From assembly GCA_023392635.1 (NCBI GenBank), contig JAEVYS010000038.1:1-31325 (forward strand): a stretch of 31,325 bases of DNA, in the 5' to 3' direction. Below the pieces are notes generated by a model, which saw only the letters and a list, made by a program, of their open reading frames with translations, was not told the origin of the DNA and made no database searches. A program made the translations under genes and the position numbers. Origin of the DNA: Actinomycetes bacterium. GTDB lineage: Bacteria; Actinomycetota; Actinomycetes; Propionibacteriales; Propionibacteriaceae. Shown here piece by piece: positions 1 through 6,381 of this stretch (the first letter of the stretch is position 1; every line of letters starts with the position of its first letter).

Positions 1-1
1 T

Positions 2-919
2 CCCGCACCCGCACCCGCGTCGCCGCCGAGCCCCGCCCCTGCGGCGGCGCCCCCGGAGGAACCATCCGACGCCGCCCCCGTCGAGCGCCCGCTGGCCAAG
101 CCGCCCGTCCGCCGGGTGGCGCGTGACCTCGGCGTGGACCTGGCATCGGTGGCACCCAGCGGGCCCGGAGGCACGATCACCGCGCAGGACGTCCTCGCCG
201 CGGCAACGCAGACCGGCGAGAAGCGGATCCCCCTGCGCGGCGTCCGCAAGGAGATGTTCAAGGCCATGACGGCGTCCCTCACCGTCCCCCAGGCGACCGC
301 GTTCGTCGAGGTGGACGTGACGGCGACCGTCGAGCTGATCGAGACGCTCAAGCGCCGCCGCGACTTCACGGGCCTGCGGATCTCGCCGCTGGCCGTGTTC
401 GCCAAGGCCGCGTGCCTGGCCATCGAGCGGGTGCCCGAGCTCAACTCCAGCTACGACGCCGAGCGCAACGAGCTCGTCCTGCACGAGGACGTCAACCTGG
501 GGATCGCCGCCGCCACTCCGCGTGGCCTGCTGGTGCCCAACATCAAGCGGGCCAACCAGATGAACCTCCTGCAGCTGACGCAGGCGATCAACGAGCTGGT
601 GCCGCAGGCGCGGTCAGGGAAGGTGCCGCCGGAGGCGATGTCGGGCGGCACGTTCTCGATCACCAACGTCGGCGTGTTCGGCGTGGACGGCGGGACGCCG
701 ATCCCCAACCACGGCGAGGCGGCGATCATGTGCCTGGGAACGATCCTCCGCAAGCCCTGGGTCGTGGGGGTGGGGGAGAACGAGCGGATCGAGCCCCGTT
801 CGGTCTGCACGGTGACGGTCACCTTCGACCATCGACTGGTGGACGGCGAGATGGGGTCGAAGTTCCTCGCCGACGTGTCGACGATCATGTCCGACCCGGC
901 GCTGGCCCTGTTGTTCTGA
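2..919 (+). CDS. 2-oxoacid dehydrogenase E2 (dihydrolipoamide acyltransferase), 3' part
   Basis: The 5' end lies outside the window; 305 residues are visible. They begin in an Ala/Pro-rich flexible linker (about residues 1-30), continue through a peripheral-subunit-binding domain (about 33-70, RRVARDLGVDLASV then GPGGTITAQDVL), and end in the acyltransferase core. The active-site motif DHRLVDG is present with catalytic His at visible residue 277. E2 forms the core of the pyruvate or branched-chain 2-oxoacid dehydrogenase complex and transfers the acyl group from lipoamide to CoA. The C-terminal tail (GEMGSKFLADV) looks most like branched-chain type E2 of actinobacteria, but without the E1 genes the substrate cannot be fixed. 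The lipoyl domain must lie upstream. The methionine-like GTG at 116 is internal, not a start, because the linker reads open from the window edge. Confidence 0.93.
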   Translation, partial: PAPAPASPPSPAPAAAPPEEPSDAAPVERPLAKPPVRRVARDLGVDLASVAPSGPGGTITAQDVLAAATQTGEKRIPLRGVRKEMFKAMTASLTVPQATAFVEVDVTATVELIETLKRRRDFTGLRISPLAVFAKAACLAIERVPELNSSYDAERNELVLHEDVNLGIAAATPRGLLVPNIKRANQMNLLQLTQAINELVPQARSGKVPPEAMSGGTFSITNVGVFGVDGGTPIPNHGEAAIMCLGTILRKPWVVGVGENERIEPRSVCTVTVTFDHRLVDGEMGSKFLADVSTIMSDPALALLF

Positions 920-929
920 GGGCGTGTTC

Positions 930-935
930 TAGAGT
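930..935 (+). promoter_or_regulatory. -10 hexamer TAGAGT, leaderless spacing
   Basis: TAGAGT is followed by six bases and then the GTG at 942. This spacing places the transcription start at or next to the start codon, and there is no Shine-Dalgarno sequence. The upstream E2 gene ends only 22 bases earlier, so this would be an internal promoter. Confidence 0.5.
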
Positions 936-941
936 TCTGGC

Positions 942-1760
942 GTGTCCGCGCGGAACGAAGTCCTGGTGAGTGTTGCCGACCTGCCCGACGAGGTCCAGCT
1001 GCTCGACGTGAGGTGGAACCTCGGCGAGCAGCCCGGAGCCGGCTTCGAGAAGTACCTGCAGGGCCACCTCCCGGGCGCCCGCTTCCTCGACCTGGAGGCC
1101 GTGCTGACCGGTCCCACGACAGACCCGACGCGGGGACGCCATCCGTTGCCCGACGCCGTCCAGCTGGGCGAAGGGCTGGGTGCGCTGGGCATCGACCCGG
1201 CGCAGCCCGTGGTGGTCTACGACGACCCGGGGTCCTACGCCGCGGGGCGCGCCTGGTGGGTGCTGCGCTGGGCCGGCCTCGACGTCCGGGTGCTCGACGG
1301 GGGCATCCGCGCCTGGGTCGCGTCCGGGCGTCCGCTCCAGACGGGTGAGCCGGATGTCGTGGCCGGCGCCCCGCTGGACCTGGCCACGGGCCGGCTGCCC
1401 ACCGTGGACGCCGACGAGGTGGCGGCCTTCGAGGGGGTCCTCATCGACGTGCGCGCACCGGAACGCTTTCGCGGGGAGACCGAGCCCGTCGACCCGCGCG
1501 CCGGCCACATCCCGGGAGCGGTGAACCGTCCGGTGAGCCGCTTCTGGAACGCGGACGGCCTGCTCCCGTCCGCGGCCGAACTCGACACCCTCGTGGGGCT
1601 TCCGGCGGACAAGCCGGTCGCGGTCTACTGCGGTTCGGGTGTCTCCGCGGCACAGGCGGTGCTCGCGCTGGCGAGCCTGGGGGTCGAGGCGTCCCTGTAC
1701 CCGGCGAGCTGGTCGGGCTGGTCGAGCGATCCGACCCGCCCGGTGGCGGTCGGCGAATGA
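942..1760 (+). CDS. Two-domain sulfurtransferase (rhodanese / 3-mercaptopyruvate type)
   Basis: The 272-residue protein has the tandem rhodanese layout. The N-terminal, catalytically silent half contains LLDVRWNL, GHLPGARFLDLE and GRHPLP. The C-terminal half carries the active-site loop CGSGVSA with persulfide-forming Cys230. A CGSG[VT][TS]A loop is characteristic of 3-mercaptopyruvate sulfurtransferases such as E. coli SseA; thiosulfate enzymes usually have CRKGVT. Length is normal for the family (about 275-280). The likely role is cytosolic sulfur transfer to thiols or cyanide. The GTG start is supported by the -10 hexamer six bases upstream and by the start position relative to the first conserved block. 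The stop overlaps the alr start (ATGA), so the two genes are translationally coupled. Donor specificity is inferred from the loop only. Confidence 0.9.
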   Translation: MSARNEVLVSVADLPDEVQLLDVRWNLGEQPGAGFEKYLQGHLPGARFLDLEAVLTGPTTDPTRGRHPLPDAVQLGEGLGALGIDPAQPVVVYDDPGSYAAGRAWWVLRWAGLDVRVLDGGIRAWVASGRPLQTGEPDVVAGAPLDLATGRLPTVDADEVAAFEGVLIDVRAPERFRGETEPVDPRAGHIPGAVNRPVSRFWNADGLLPSAAELDTLVGLPADKPVAVYCGSGVSAAQAVLALASLGVEASLYPASWSGWSSDPTRPVAVGE

Positions 1761-2875
1761 TCGAACCGCCCGTGCTGGCGACCACACGCCTTGACCACAT
1801 CCAGGCGAACCTGGAGGCGATCCGCGCCCGGGTGGGCGCCCGGATGGTGCTGGCCGCGGTGAAGGCGGACGCCTACGGCCACGGCGCCGTGGAGGTGGCC
1901 CGGATGATCGAGCGCACCGGCGCGGCGGACTGGCTCGGGGTCGCGAACGTGGCGGAGGGCGTCGAGCTGCGTGCGGCCGGCGTCCGGCTGCCGATCCTGA
2001 AGCTGTCGGTGGCGCGTGGCGCGGAGGTGGCCACGGCTGTCGGGGCCGGCCTGACGCTGTGCGTGGTGGACGCCGGGTCGATCGCCGAGGCGGCGTCCGC
2101 AGCGCTCGCGGCAGGGGTGACGGTCGACGTCCACCTCAAGGTCGACACCGGGATGCGGCGCATCGGCTGCCGTCCCGAGGACGCACCGGCGCTGGCGCGG
2201 CAGGTCGACGCGACCCCGGGCCTGCGCCTCGGCGGGCTCTACTCGCACCTGCCGATCTCCGACTCGCCCCGGGGGGAGGAGTTCACCCGGGGCCAGATCG
2301 GCGTGTTCGCGGCGGCCGCGGCGGACGTCGAGGCCGCGCGGGGCCCCGTTCCGCTGAAGCACCTGGCCAACTCGGGGGGTGTCCTCGGCCACCCCGACTC
2401 CTGGTTCGACCTGGTGCGTCCCGGCATCATCGTCTACGGGGCCCACCCCGACCCGGGAGCGCCACGGACCGTCCCGCTGCTGCCGGGCCTGGAGTGGCGG
2501 ACGCGGGTGACCTTCCTCAAGGAGGTGGCGGCCGGAGAGACGGTCGGGTACGGGCGTACGTGGACGGCGCCGCGCGACACGTGGATCGCCACCGTCCCTG
2601 TCGGCTACGGCGACGGCTACTCCCGCCTGCTCTCCAACCGCGGACGCATGCTCATCGGCGGGCGCTCCTACCCGATCGCCGGGCGGGTCTGCATGGACCA
2701 GACCATGCTCGACCTCGGACCGGAGACCGACGTTGCGGTCGGCGAGGACGTCGTGCTCGTCGGACGCAGCGGGGACGAGGAGATCACCACGGCCGAACTC
2801 GCCGAGGCGATGGGCACGATCCCCTACGAGGTGACGTGCCTGATCACCCACCGGGTGGCCCGCGCCTACCGCTGA
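1757..2875 (+). CDS. alr: Alanine racemase (PLP-dependent)
   Basis: Converts L-Ala to D-Ala for peptidoglycan. The 372-residue protein has the PLP-binding lysine in VKADAYGHG (Lys36) at the start of the alpha/beta barrel. It also has the second catalytic tyrosine in VGYGDGYSR (Tyr284) and the C-terminal beta-domain motif GRVCMDQTMLDLG. The length is typical of the family. Its ATG overlaps the stop of the sulfurtransferase gene by four bases, so the pair is almost certainly one transcript; a functional link is not obvious. The gene ends just before a long inverted repeat and faces the convergent EcsC-family gene. Confidence 0.96.
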   Translation: MIEPPVLATTRLDHIQANLEAIRARVGARMVLAAVKADAYGHGAVEVARMIERTGAADWLGVANVAEGVELRAAGVRLPILKLSVARGAEVATAVGAGLTLCVVDAGSIAEAASAALAAGVTVDVHLKVDTGMRRIGCRPEDAPALARQVDATPGLRLGGLYSHLPISDSPRGEEFTRGQIGVFAAAAADVEAARGPVPLKHLANSGGVLGHPDSWFDLVRPGIIVYGAHPDPGAPRTVPLLPGLEWRTRVTFLKEVAAGETVGYGRTWTAPRDTWIATVPVGYGDGYSRLLSNRGRMLIGGRSYPIAGRVCMDQTMLDLGPETDVAVGEDVVLVGRSGDEEITTAELAEAMGTIPYEVTCLITHRVARAYR

Positions 2876-2882
2876 CCTGACG

Positions 2883-2960
2883 GATCGGGGACGGTTCCCA
2901 ATTCGGTCCACCCCCCGGCGACCGGGGGGGTATGGCCCGAATTGGGAACCGTCCCCGATC
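2883..2960. repeat. GGGGACGGTTCC-type inverted repeat, copy 1
   Basis: Two perfect 24-base arms (2883-2906 and 2937-2960), each containing GGGGACGGTTCCCAATTCGG or its complement, flank a 30-base centre. The centre holds a second perfect hairpin: an 8-bp stem CCCCCCGG (2911-2918) with CCGGGGGG (2922-2929) and a 3-base loop. The element lies between the convergent ends of alr and the EcsC-family gene, so a bidirectional terminator role is plausible. The related copy at 8966-9029 shows it is a dispersed repeat family (REP-like) and not a one-off terminator. Confidence 0.85.
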
Positions 2961-2969
2961 TGGTCCGCG

Positions 2970-3653
2970 CTACTGGCGGGGGATGGCCGCCTGGTGGCGG
3001 GCGATGAACTCGCGCTTGGCGTAGCCGGCCAGGCCGAAGGTGAGCCAGCCGTCCACCGCGGCGCCGACGCCGCCACCGACCAGCGGGATCCGGCGTACCA
3101 CGACGACGGCGAGGTGCTTGCCGCCCAGACGTCCCGCCAGCGAGCCCATCACCCGCTCGCTGATCAGGCGGTCGAGGTCGGGGTCGAAGACCGGCGCGGT
3201 GGCGATGGCCAGGGGCGAGCTCGGCAGCTTGCCGTCCGCGACCAGCCGCCGGACCTCGTCGTCGCCGAGCATGGCCAGGGTCAGCGCGGCGCGGACGCGG
3301 CGGTCGTCGACGTCATAGCCGCGCAGGTGCGCGATGGACGCGATCATCCTGACGCCCAGGATCGCCATGCCGGCGATGTTCGCGGGCAGGCCCACCGGCA
3401 GGGTGATCAGGCCGCCGACACTGGTGAGGAAGCCCTGCGCCGAGGCGGCCCCGACGTGGTAGCGGACGAGCGAGTCGATCGCTGCCTCGCGGTCCGACCG
3501 GGACTGGAGGGTGCGCGCCGCGGTCGCCTTCGCACCCGGGAACGCAGGACTCCCGTCGATCGCGAAGTCCACAATGGTGCGCAGCAACCCGCCGGCCATC
3601 TCCGGGGTGCGCGTGACCAACTGCTTGCCGAAGTCACTGGCGGCATTCGCCAT
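2970..3653 (-). CDS. EcsC-family protein
   Basis: The 227-residue protein resembles the EcsC family through the segments AAIDSLVRYHVGAASAQGFL, GGLITLPVGLPANIAGM and IAHLRGYDVDD. A second glycine-rich stretch, RIPLVGGGVGAAVDGW, lies near the C terminus. The glycine/leucine-rich segments suggest membrane association, but strong transmembrane helices are not obvious. The biochemical role of the family is unsettled; it is named after a protein encoded beside an ABC transporter in Bacillus. The ATG at 3653 is chosen because GAGGAA lies just upstream; the longer open frame running to 4745 is antisense to aat and the glycosylase gene and is not credible. Divergent from aat. Confidence 0.8.
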   Translation of the reverse strand: MANAASDFGKQLVTRTPEMAGGLLRTIVDFAIDGSPAFPGAKATAARTLQSRSDREAAIDSLVRYHVGAASAQGFLTSVGGLITLPVGLPANIAGMAILGVRMIASIAHLRGYDVDDRRVRAALTLAMLGDDEVRRLVADGKLPSSPLAIATAPVFDPDLDRLISERVMGSLAGRLGGKHLAVVVVRRIPLVGGGVGAAVDGWLTFGLAGYAKREFIARHQAAIPRQ

Positions 3654-3682
3654 CGGTCGTTCCTCTCGGTCGAGACCACCCC

Positions 3683-3688
3683 AGCGTA
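3683..3688 (-). promoter_or_regulatory. Candidate -10 (TACGCT) for the EcsC-family gene
   Basis: TACGCT on the minus strand lies 29 bases upstream of the ATG at 3653. That leaves room for a short leader carrying the GAGGAA ribosome binding site. Confidence 0.35.
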
Positions 3689-3782
3689 GGCCGGACCCCC
3701 GCCGCGCGTCAGCGGGCCGATCCCCGACCCGACCCCGGCCCCCACCCCGGAAACGTCCGCCCCGGCTGGCAGAATCGAGGCC

Positions 3783-4475
3783 ATGGCACGCCGCCCGGGC
3801 ATCTTCGGGCCTCCCCAGAGCTGGCCGGCACAGGACCTGATCGCGTTCTCGGCCGAGTTCGACGAGGCCCTGGTGCTCGCCGCCTACACCGAGGGCGTGT
3901 TCCCGATGCCGCTCCACGAGTCCGGGTTCGGCCAGATGGGCTGGTGGTCGCCGTTGCAGCGCGGCGTGCTGCCGCTGGACGCACTCCGCGTCCCTCGATC
4001 GTTGCGCCAGTCGGCACGGCGGTACACCACCACGGTGGACACCGCCTTCGACGAGGTCCTGGCGCGCTGCGGGGACCCGTCCCGGCCGCACGGGTGGATC
4101 GACGCCGACATCCGCCGCGTCTACGGCGCGCTCCACGAACGCGGCCGCGTCCACTCGGTCGAGACCTGGGACGCCGGGGGACGCCTGGTCGGCGGGCTCT
4201 ACGGAGTGTCGCTGGGCGGCCTGTTCGCCGGCGAGTCCATGTTCCACGACCCGCGGCACGGGCGGGACGCGTCCAAGGTCGCGCTGGTTGCTCTGGTGGA
4301 GCTGCTGGCCGACGAGCATGCTGAGGAGCGCATCATCGACGTGCAGTGGCAGACCGACCACCTGGCCAGCCTGGGAGCGATCGAGGTGGAGCGGGACGAG
4401 TACCTCGCCCTGCTCGCCGAGGCGCTCGCTGTGCCCGAGCCGGCCTGGCCGCGACGGGAGGAGGAGCATGCCTGA
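3783..4475 (+). CDS. aat: Leucyl/phenylalanyl-tRNA--protein transferase
   Basis: The 230-residue protein carries the family blocks in order: AAYTEGVFPM, WWSPLQRGVLP, HGWIDADIRRVYGALHERG, HSVETW, LVGGLYGVSLGGLFAGESMF and DVQWQTDHLASLGA. The enzyme attaches Leu or Phe from tRNA to proteins with N-terminal Lys or Arg, marking them for ClpS/ClpAP-type degradation (N-end rule). The length is normal. The ATG is preceded seven bases upstream by CAGAAT, a near-consensus leaderless -10. The last eight bases overlap the glycosylase gene, which implies translational coupling. Confidence 0.95.
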   Translation: MARRPGIFGPPQSWPAQDLIAFSAEFDEALVLAAYTEGVFPMPLHESGFGQMGWWSPLQRGVLPLDALRVPRSLRQSARRYTTTVDTAFDEVLARCGDPSRPHGWIDADIRRVYGALHERGRVHSVETWDAGGRLVGGLYGVSLGGLFAGESMFHDPRHGRDASKVALVALVELLADEHAEERIIDVQWQTDHLASLGAIEVERDEYLALLAEALAVPEPAWPRREEEHA

Positions 4476-5331
4476 ACTACCCGAGGTGGAGGCACTGCGC
4501 GGCTTCCTCACCGTCGCCTGCGTGGGCAAGACCGTGGCCCGCACCGAACTGGCAGCCTTTCCCAGCCTCAAGACCTTCCAGGTGCCGCTGAGCGCCCTCA
4601 ACGGCCTGGAGGTGGACGACGTGGAGCGCCACGGCAAGTTCATCTGCCTGTCGGTCGGCGGGTTGTGGCTGGTGTTCCACCTCGCCCGCGGCGGCTGGCT
4701 GACCTGGAAGGAGACGGTGCCGCTCACTCCGGCGCGTCCCGGCAAGGGTCCGTTGGCACTGCGGGTCGGGTTCGACGACGACTCCGGGTTCGAGCTGACC
4801 GAGATGGGGACCCAGAAGCGGCTCGCGATCTACGTGGTCACCAGCCTCGGGGAGGTCCCCGGCATCGCCACCCTCGGTCCCGACCCGCTGGCCGAGGAGT
4901 TCACTCCCGACGTGCTCGACGCCATCCTCGAGAAAGCCGGCCGCGCCCAGCTGAAGGGGGTGCTCCGCGACCAGCGCATCATCGCCGGCATCGGCAACGC
5001 CTACTCCGACGAGATCCTGCACGCAGCCCGGCTGAGCCCGTTCAAGCCGTCCAGCGGGCTCGACGCCGAGGAGCGCGCAACGCTCTACCGTGCCATCCGC
5101 GGCGAGCTGGCCGACGCCGTCGCGCGCTCGAGGGGCCTGGCGGCGAAGGAGCTCAAGGGCGACAAGAAGCTGAACCTCAGGGTGCACGGGAAGACGGGCC
5201 AGCCGTGCCCGGTGTGTGGCACCACGATCGCCGAGGTGTCCTTCGCCGACAGCTCACTGCAGTACTGCCCCACCTGTCAGACCGGAGGCAAGCTCCTGGC
5301 CGATCGCCGGCTCTCCCGCCTGTTGAAGTAG
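4468..5331 (+). CDS. Fpg/Nei-family DNA glycosylase with zinc finger
   Basis: The 287-residue protein begins MPELPEVE, so processing exposes catalytic Pro2 next to Glu3. A lysine in the RHGKFI loop matches the conserved beta-hairpin lysine. The helix-two-turn-helix segment is IAGIGNAYSDEIL. The C-terminal zinc finger is intact: Cys247-x2-Cys250-x16-Cys267-x2-Cys270. It would remove oxidised bases and cut the abasic site (base-excision repair). I cannot separate 8-oxoguanine (Fpg) from oxidised-pyrimidine (Nei) specificity by eye. The ATG has a strong GGGAGGAGG ribosome binding site, located inside the 3' end of aat. The open frame extends to 4288 without a plausible start. Confidence 0.92.
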   Translation: MPELPEVEALRGFLTVACVGKTVARTELAAFPSLKTFQVPLSALNGLEVDDVERHGKFICLSVGGLWLVFHLARGGWLTWKETVPLTPARPGKGPLALRVGFDDDSGFELTEMGTQKRLAIYVVTSLGEVPGIATLGPDPLAEEFTPDVLDAILEKAGRAQLKGVLRDQRIIAGIGNAYSDEILHAARLSPFKPSSGLDAEERATLYRAIRGELADAVARSRGLAAKELKGDKKLNLRVHGKTGQPCPVCGTTIAEVSFADSSLQYCPTCQTGGKLLADRRLSRLLK

Positions 5332-5348
5332 TAACCGTCCCAGTATCG
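5331..5348 (+). promoter_or_regulatory. Tandem GTAAC/GTATC-like motif upstream of the unknown gene
   Basis: GTAACCG, five bases, then GTATCGC, starting at the last base of the glycosylase stop codon and ending 19 bases before a candidate -10. A closely related pair occurs at 6290-6307 upstream of the mannosyltransferase gene. A half-site spacing near one helical turn suggests a direct-repeat operator. The regulator is unknown. Confidence 0.35.
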
Positions 5349-5367
5349 CTCTGACTACGGGTCGGCC

Positions 5368-5373
5368 TACGCT
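5368..5373 (+). promoter_or_regulatory. Candidate -10 (TACGCT) for the unknown gene at 5404
   Basis: TACGCT lies 30 bases upstream of the ATG. The short leader contains GGGGGGAG as a ribosome binding site. Confidence 0.4.
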
Positions 5374-5403
5374 GGCCTCGATCAGCCGGGGGGGAGTTGG
5401 GGA

Positions 5404-6261
5404 ATGGACGTCGAGATCGCCGAGGAGCGCATCTTCGCGCTCACCGATCGCTTCACGCTCGACCACGCCGAGGGCAGGGCATGGTCACGCCGGGCCGACG
5501 CCTTCGGGACGGTGGCCAAGCTCGGCGGGCTGCTGAACCGCAGCGCGTCGGAGGACTACGAGTGCGTGTACCGGGAACGCCGGCTCCAGCCCTTCTGGCG
5601 GCTGCACGCCACCGCGGTTGCCCAGTACGAGCGCCGCCGCGACTACACCGTGACGGTGGCGCCGAGCGTCCGCACCGTGCAGCTGCTCGGCCAGACGCTG
5701 GCCGCCGAACAGGGCCGGCTGCGCCTGTCCGGCGTCGAGACCTGCCGGGACGAGACGTCCCGCGATCACTTCTTCGACGGCCTGACCCGCACCGAGAGCC
5801 CCGCGCTGGGCTCCTACCTGCAATTCCCCGGAGCCGTCACCGACGCGGACGCGCTCGCCGCCGCTGCCCAGTCCGGGACGGTCGTGGTGCCGCCGGAGAA
5901 CAAGGCGTCCATGCTGGTTCGTGACGTGGTGTCGAGCGCGATCGGCAAGATCGACGCCGACCGCGTCCTCGAGGAGCGGGTGACCGTGGACGTCGTCGAC
6001 CTCGTGTACCGCCCGGTGTACGCGTTCCGGTACCGGCACGCGGGCAAGGAGGCCGTGATCGAGTTCGACGGACTGACCGGGGAGATCCGTCCCGACGGGT
6101 CGACCTTCGAGCAGTACTTCGGCAAGGTGCTCGAGCCGCGGTTCCTACTCGACGTGGGTGTCGAGGCGGTGAACATCTTCGTGCCCGGCACGCAACTGGT
6201 GCGCATCGTCGTCGAGCACGGCGCCAAGCAGCTGGCGCAACAGCGCAACCCGGAGGGCTGA
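5404..6261 (+). CDS. Conserved-looking protein of unknown function
   Basis: I do not recognise this 285-residue protein. It has no signal peptide, no clear transmembrane helix and no familiar catalytic motif. Visible features are an N-terminal block with many aromatic and charged residues (LQPFWRLHATAVAQYERRRDYTV, about 59-81). A middle segment poor in such residues follows. A later block, VYRPVYAFRYRHAGKEAVIEF then DGLTGEIRPDG (about 200-225), resembles the beta-hairpin seen where a protein reads 'Y-P-V-Y-F-Y ... D-x-x-T-G-E', as in PepSY-like modules. The C terminus (FVPGTQLVRIVVEHGAKQLAQQR) is helical. Codon use matches its neighbours. The ATG has a GGGGGGAG ribosome binding site. It lies upstream of, and in the same direction as, the mannosyltransferase gene, and a related tandem motif precedes each of them. 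Confidence 0.75.
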   Translation: MDVEIAEERIFALTDRFTLDHAEGRAWSRRADAFGTVAKLGGLLNRSASEDYECVYRERRLQPFWRLHATAVAQYERRRDYTVTVAPSVRTVQLLGQTLAAEQGRLRLSGVETCRDETSRDHFFDGLTRTESPALGSYLQFPGAVTDADALAAAAQSGTVVVPPENKASMLVRDVVSSAIGKIDADRVLEERVTVDVVDLVYRPVYAFRYRHAGKEAVIEFDGLTGEIRPDGSTFEQYFGKVLEPRFLLDVGVEAVNIFVPGTQLVRIVVEHGAKQLAQQRNPEG

Positions 6262-6289
6262 CCCGATCCCCCGGGCCGGCCCTGGCGTG

Positions 6290-6307
6290 GTAACGGTCCG
6301 GTATCGG
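6290..6307 (+). promoter_or_regulatory. Tandem GTAACGG-N4-GTATCGG motif upstream of the mannosyltransferase
   Basis: Two heptamers differing at one base repeat with an 11-base period (6290-6296 and 6301-6307). They match the arrangement at 5331-5348. The layout resembles direct-repeat sites of OmpR-family response regulators, but the binding protein is not identified here. Confidence 0.35.
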
Positions 6308-6313
6308 GCCCGG

Positions 6314-6330
6314 CCCGGGCGCCGCCCGGG
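6314..6330. other. Strong GC hairpin covering the -35 position of the mannosyltransferase promoter
   Basis: A perfect 7-bp stem (CCCGGGC, 6314-6320; GCCCGGG, 6324-6330) closes a 3-base loop. It ends 13 bases before the candidate -10 at 6344. It could terminate transcription of the preceding gene (no T tract) or act as an operator. Confidence 0.4.
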
Positions 6331-6343
6331 GTCCGGGATTGGG

Positions 6344-6349
6344 TAGCCT
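6344..6349 (+). promoter_or_regulatory. Candidate -10 (TAGCCT) for the mannosyltransferase gene
   Basis: TAGCCT lies 32 bases before the GTG at 6382. A GGAGGAG sequence follows at 6357-6363 as a rather distant ribosome binding site. Confidence 0.4.
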
Positions 6350-6381
6350 GCAGAACGGAGGAGTGGCGGCGGACGAATGGG

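Noticed and set aside
1625..3076. Minus-strand open frame of 483 codons opposite alr
   Set aside because: Antisense shadow of alr and the sulfurtransferase gene; no motif.
3654..4745. N-terminal extension of the EcsC-family frame
   Set aside because: It runs antisense through aat and the glycosylase gene; GAGGAA before the ATG at 3653 marks the true start.
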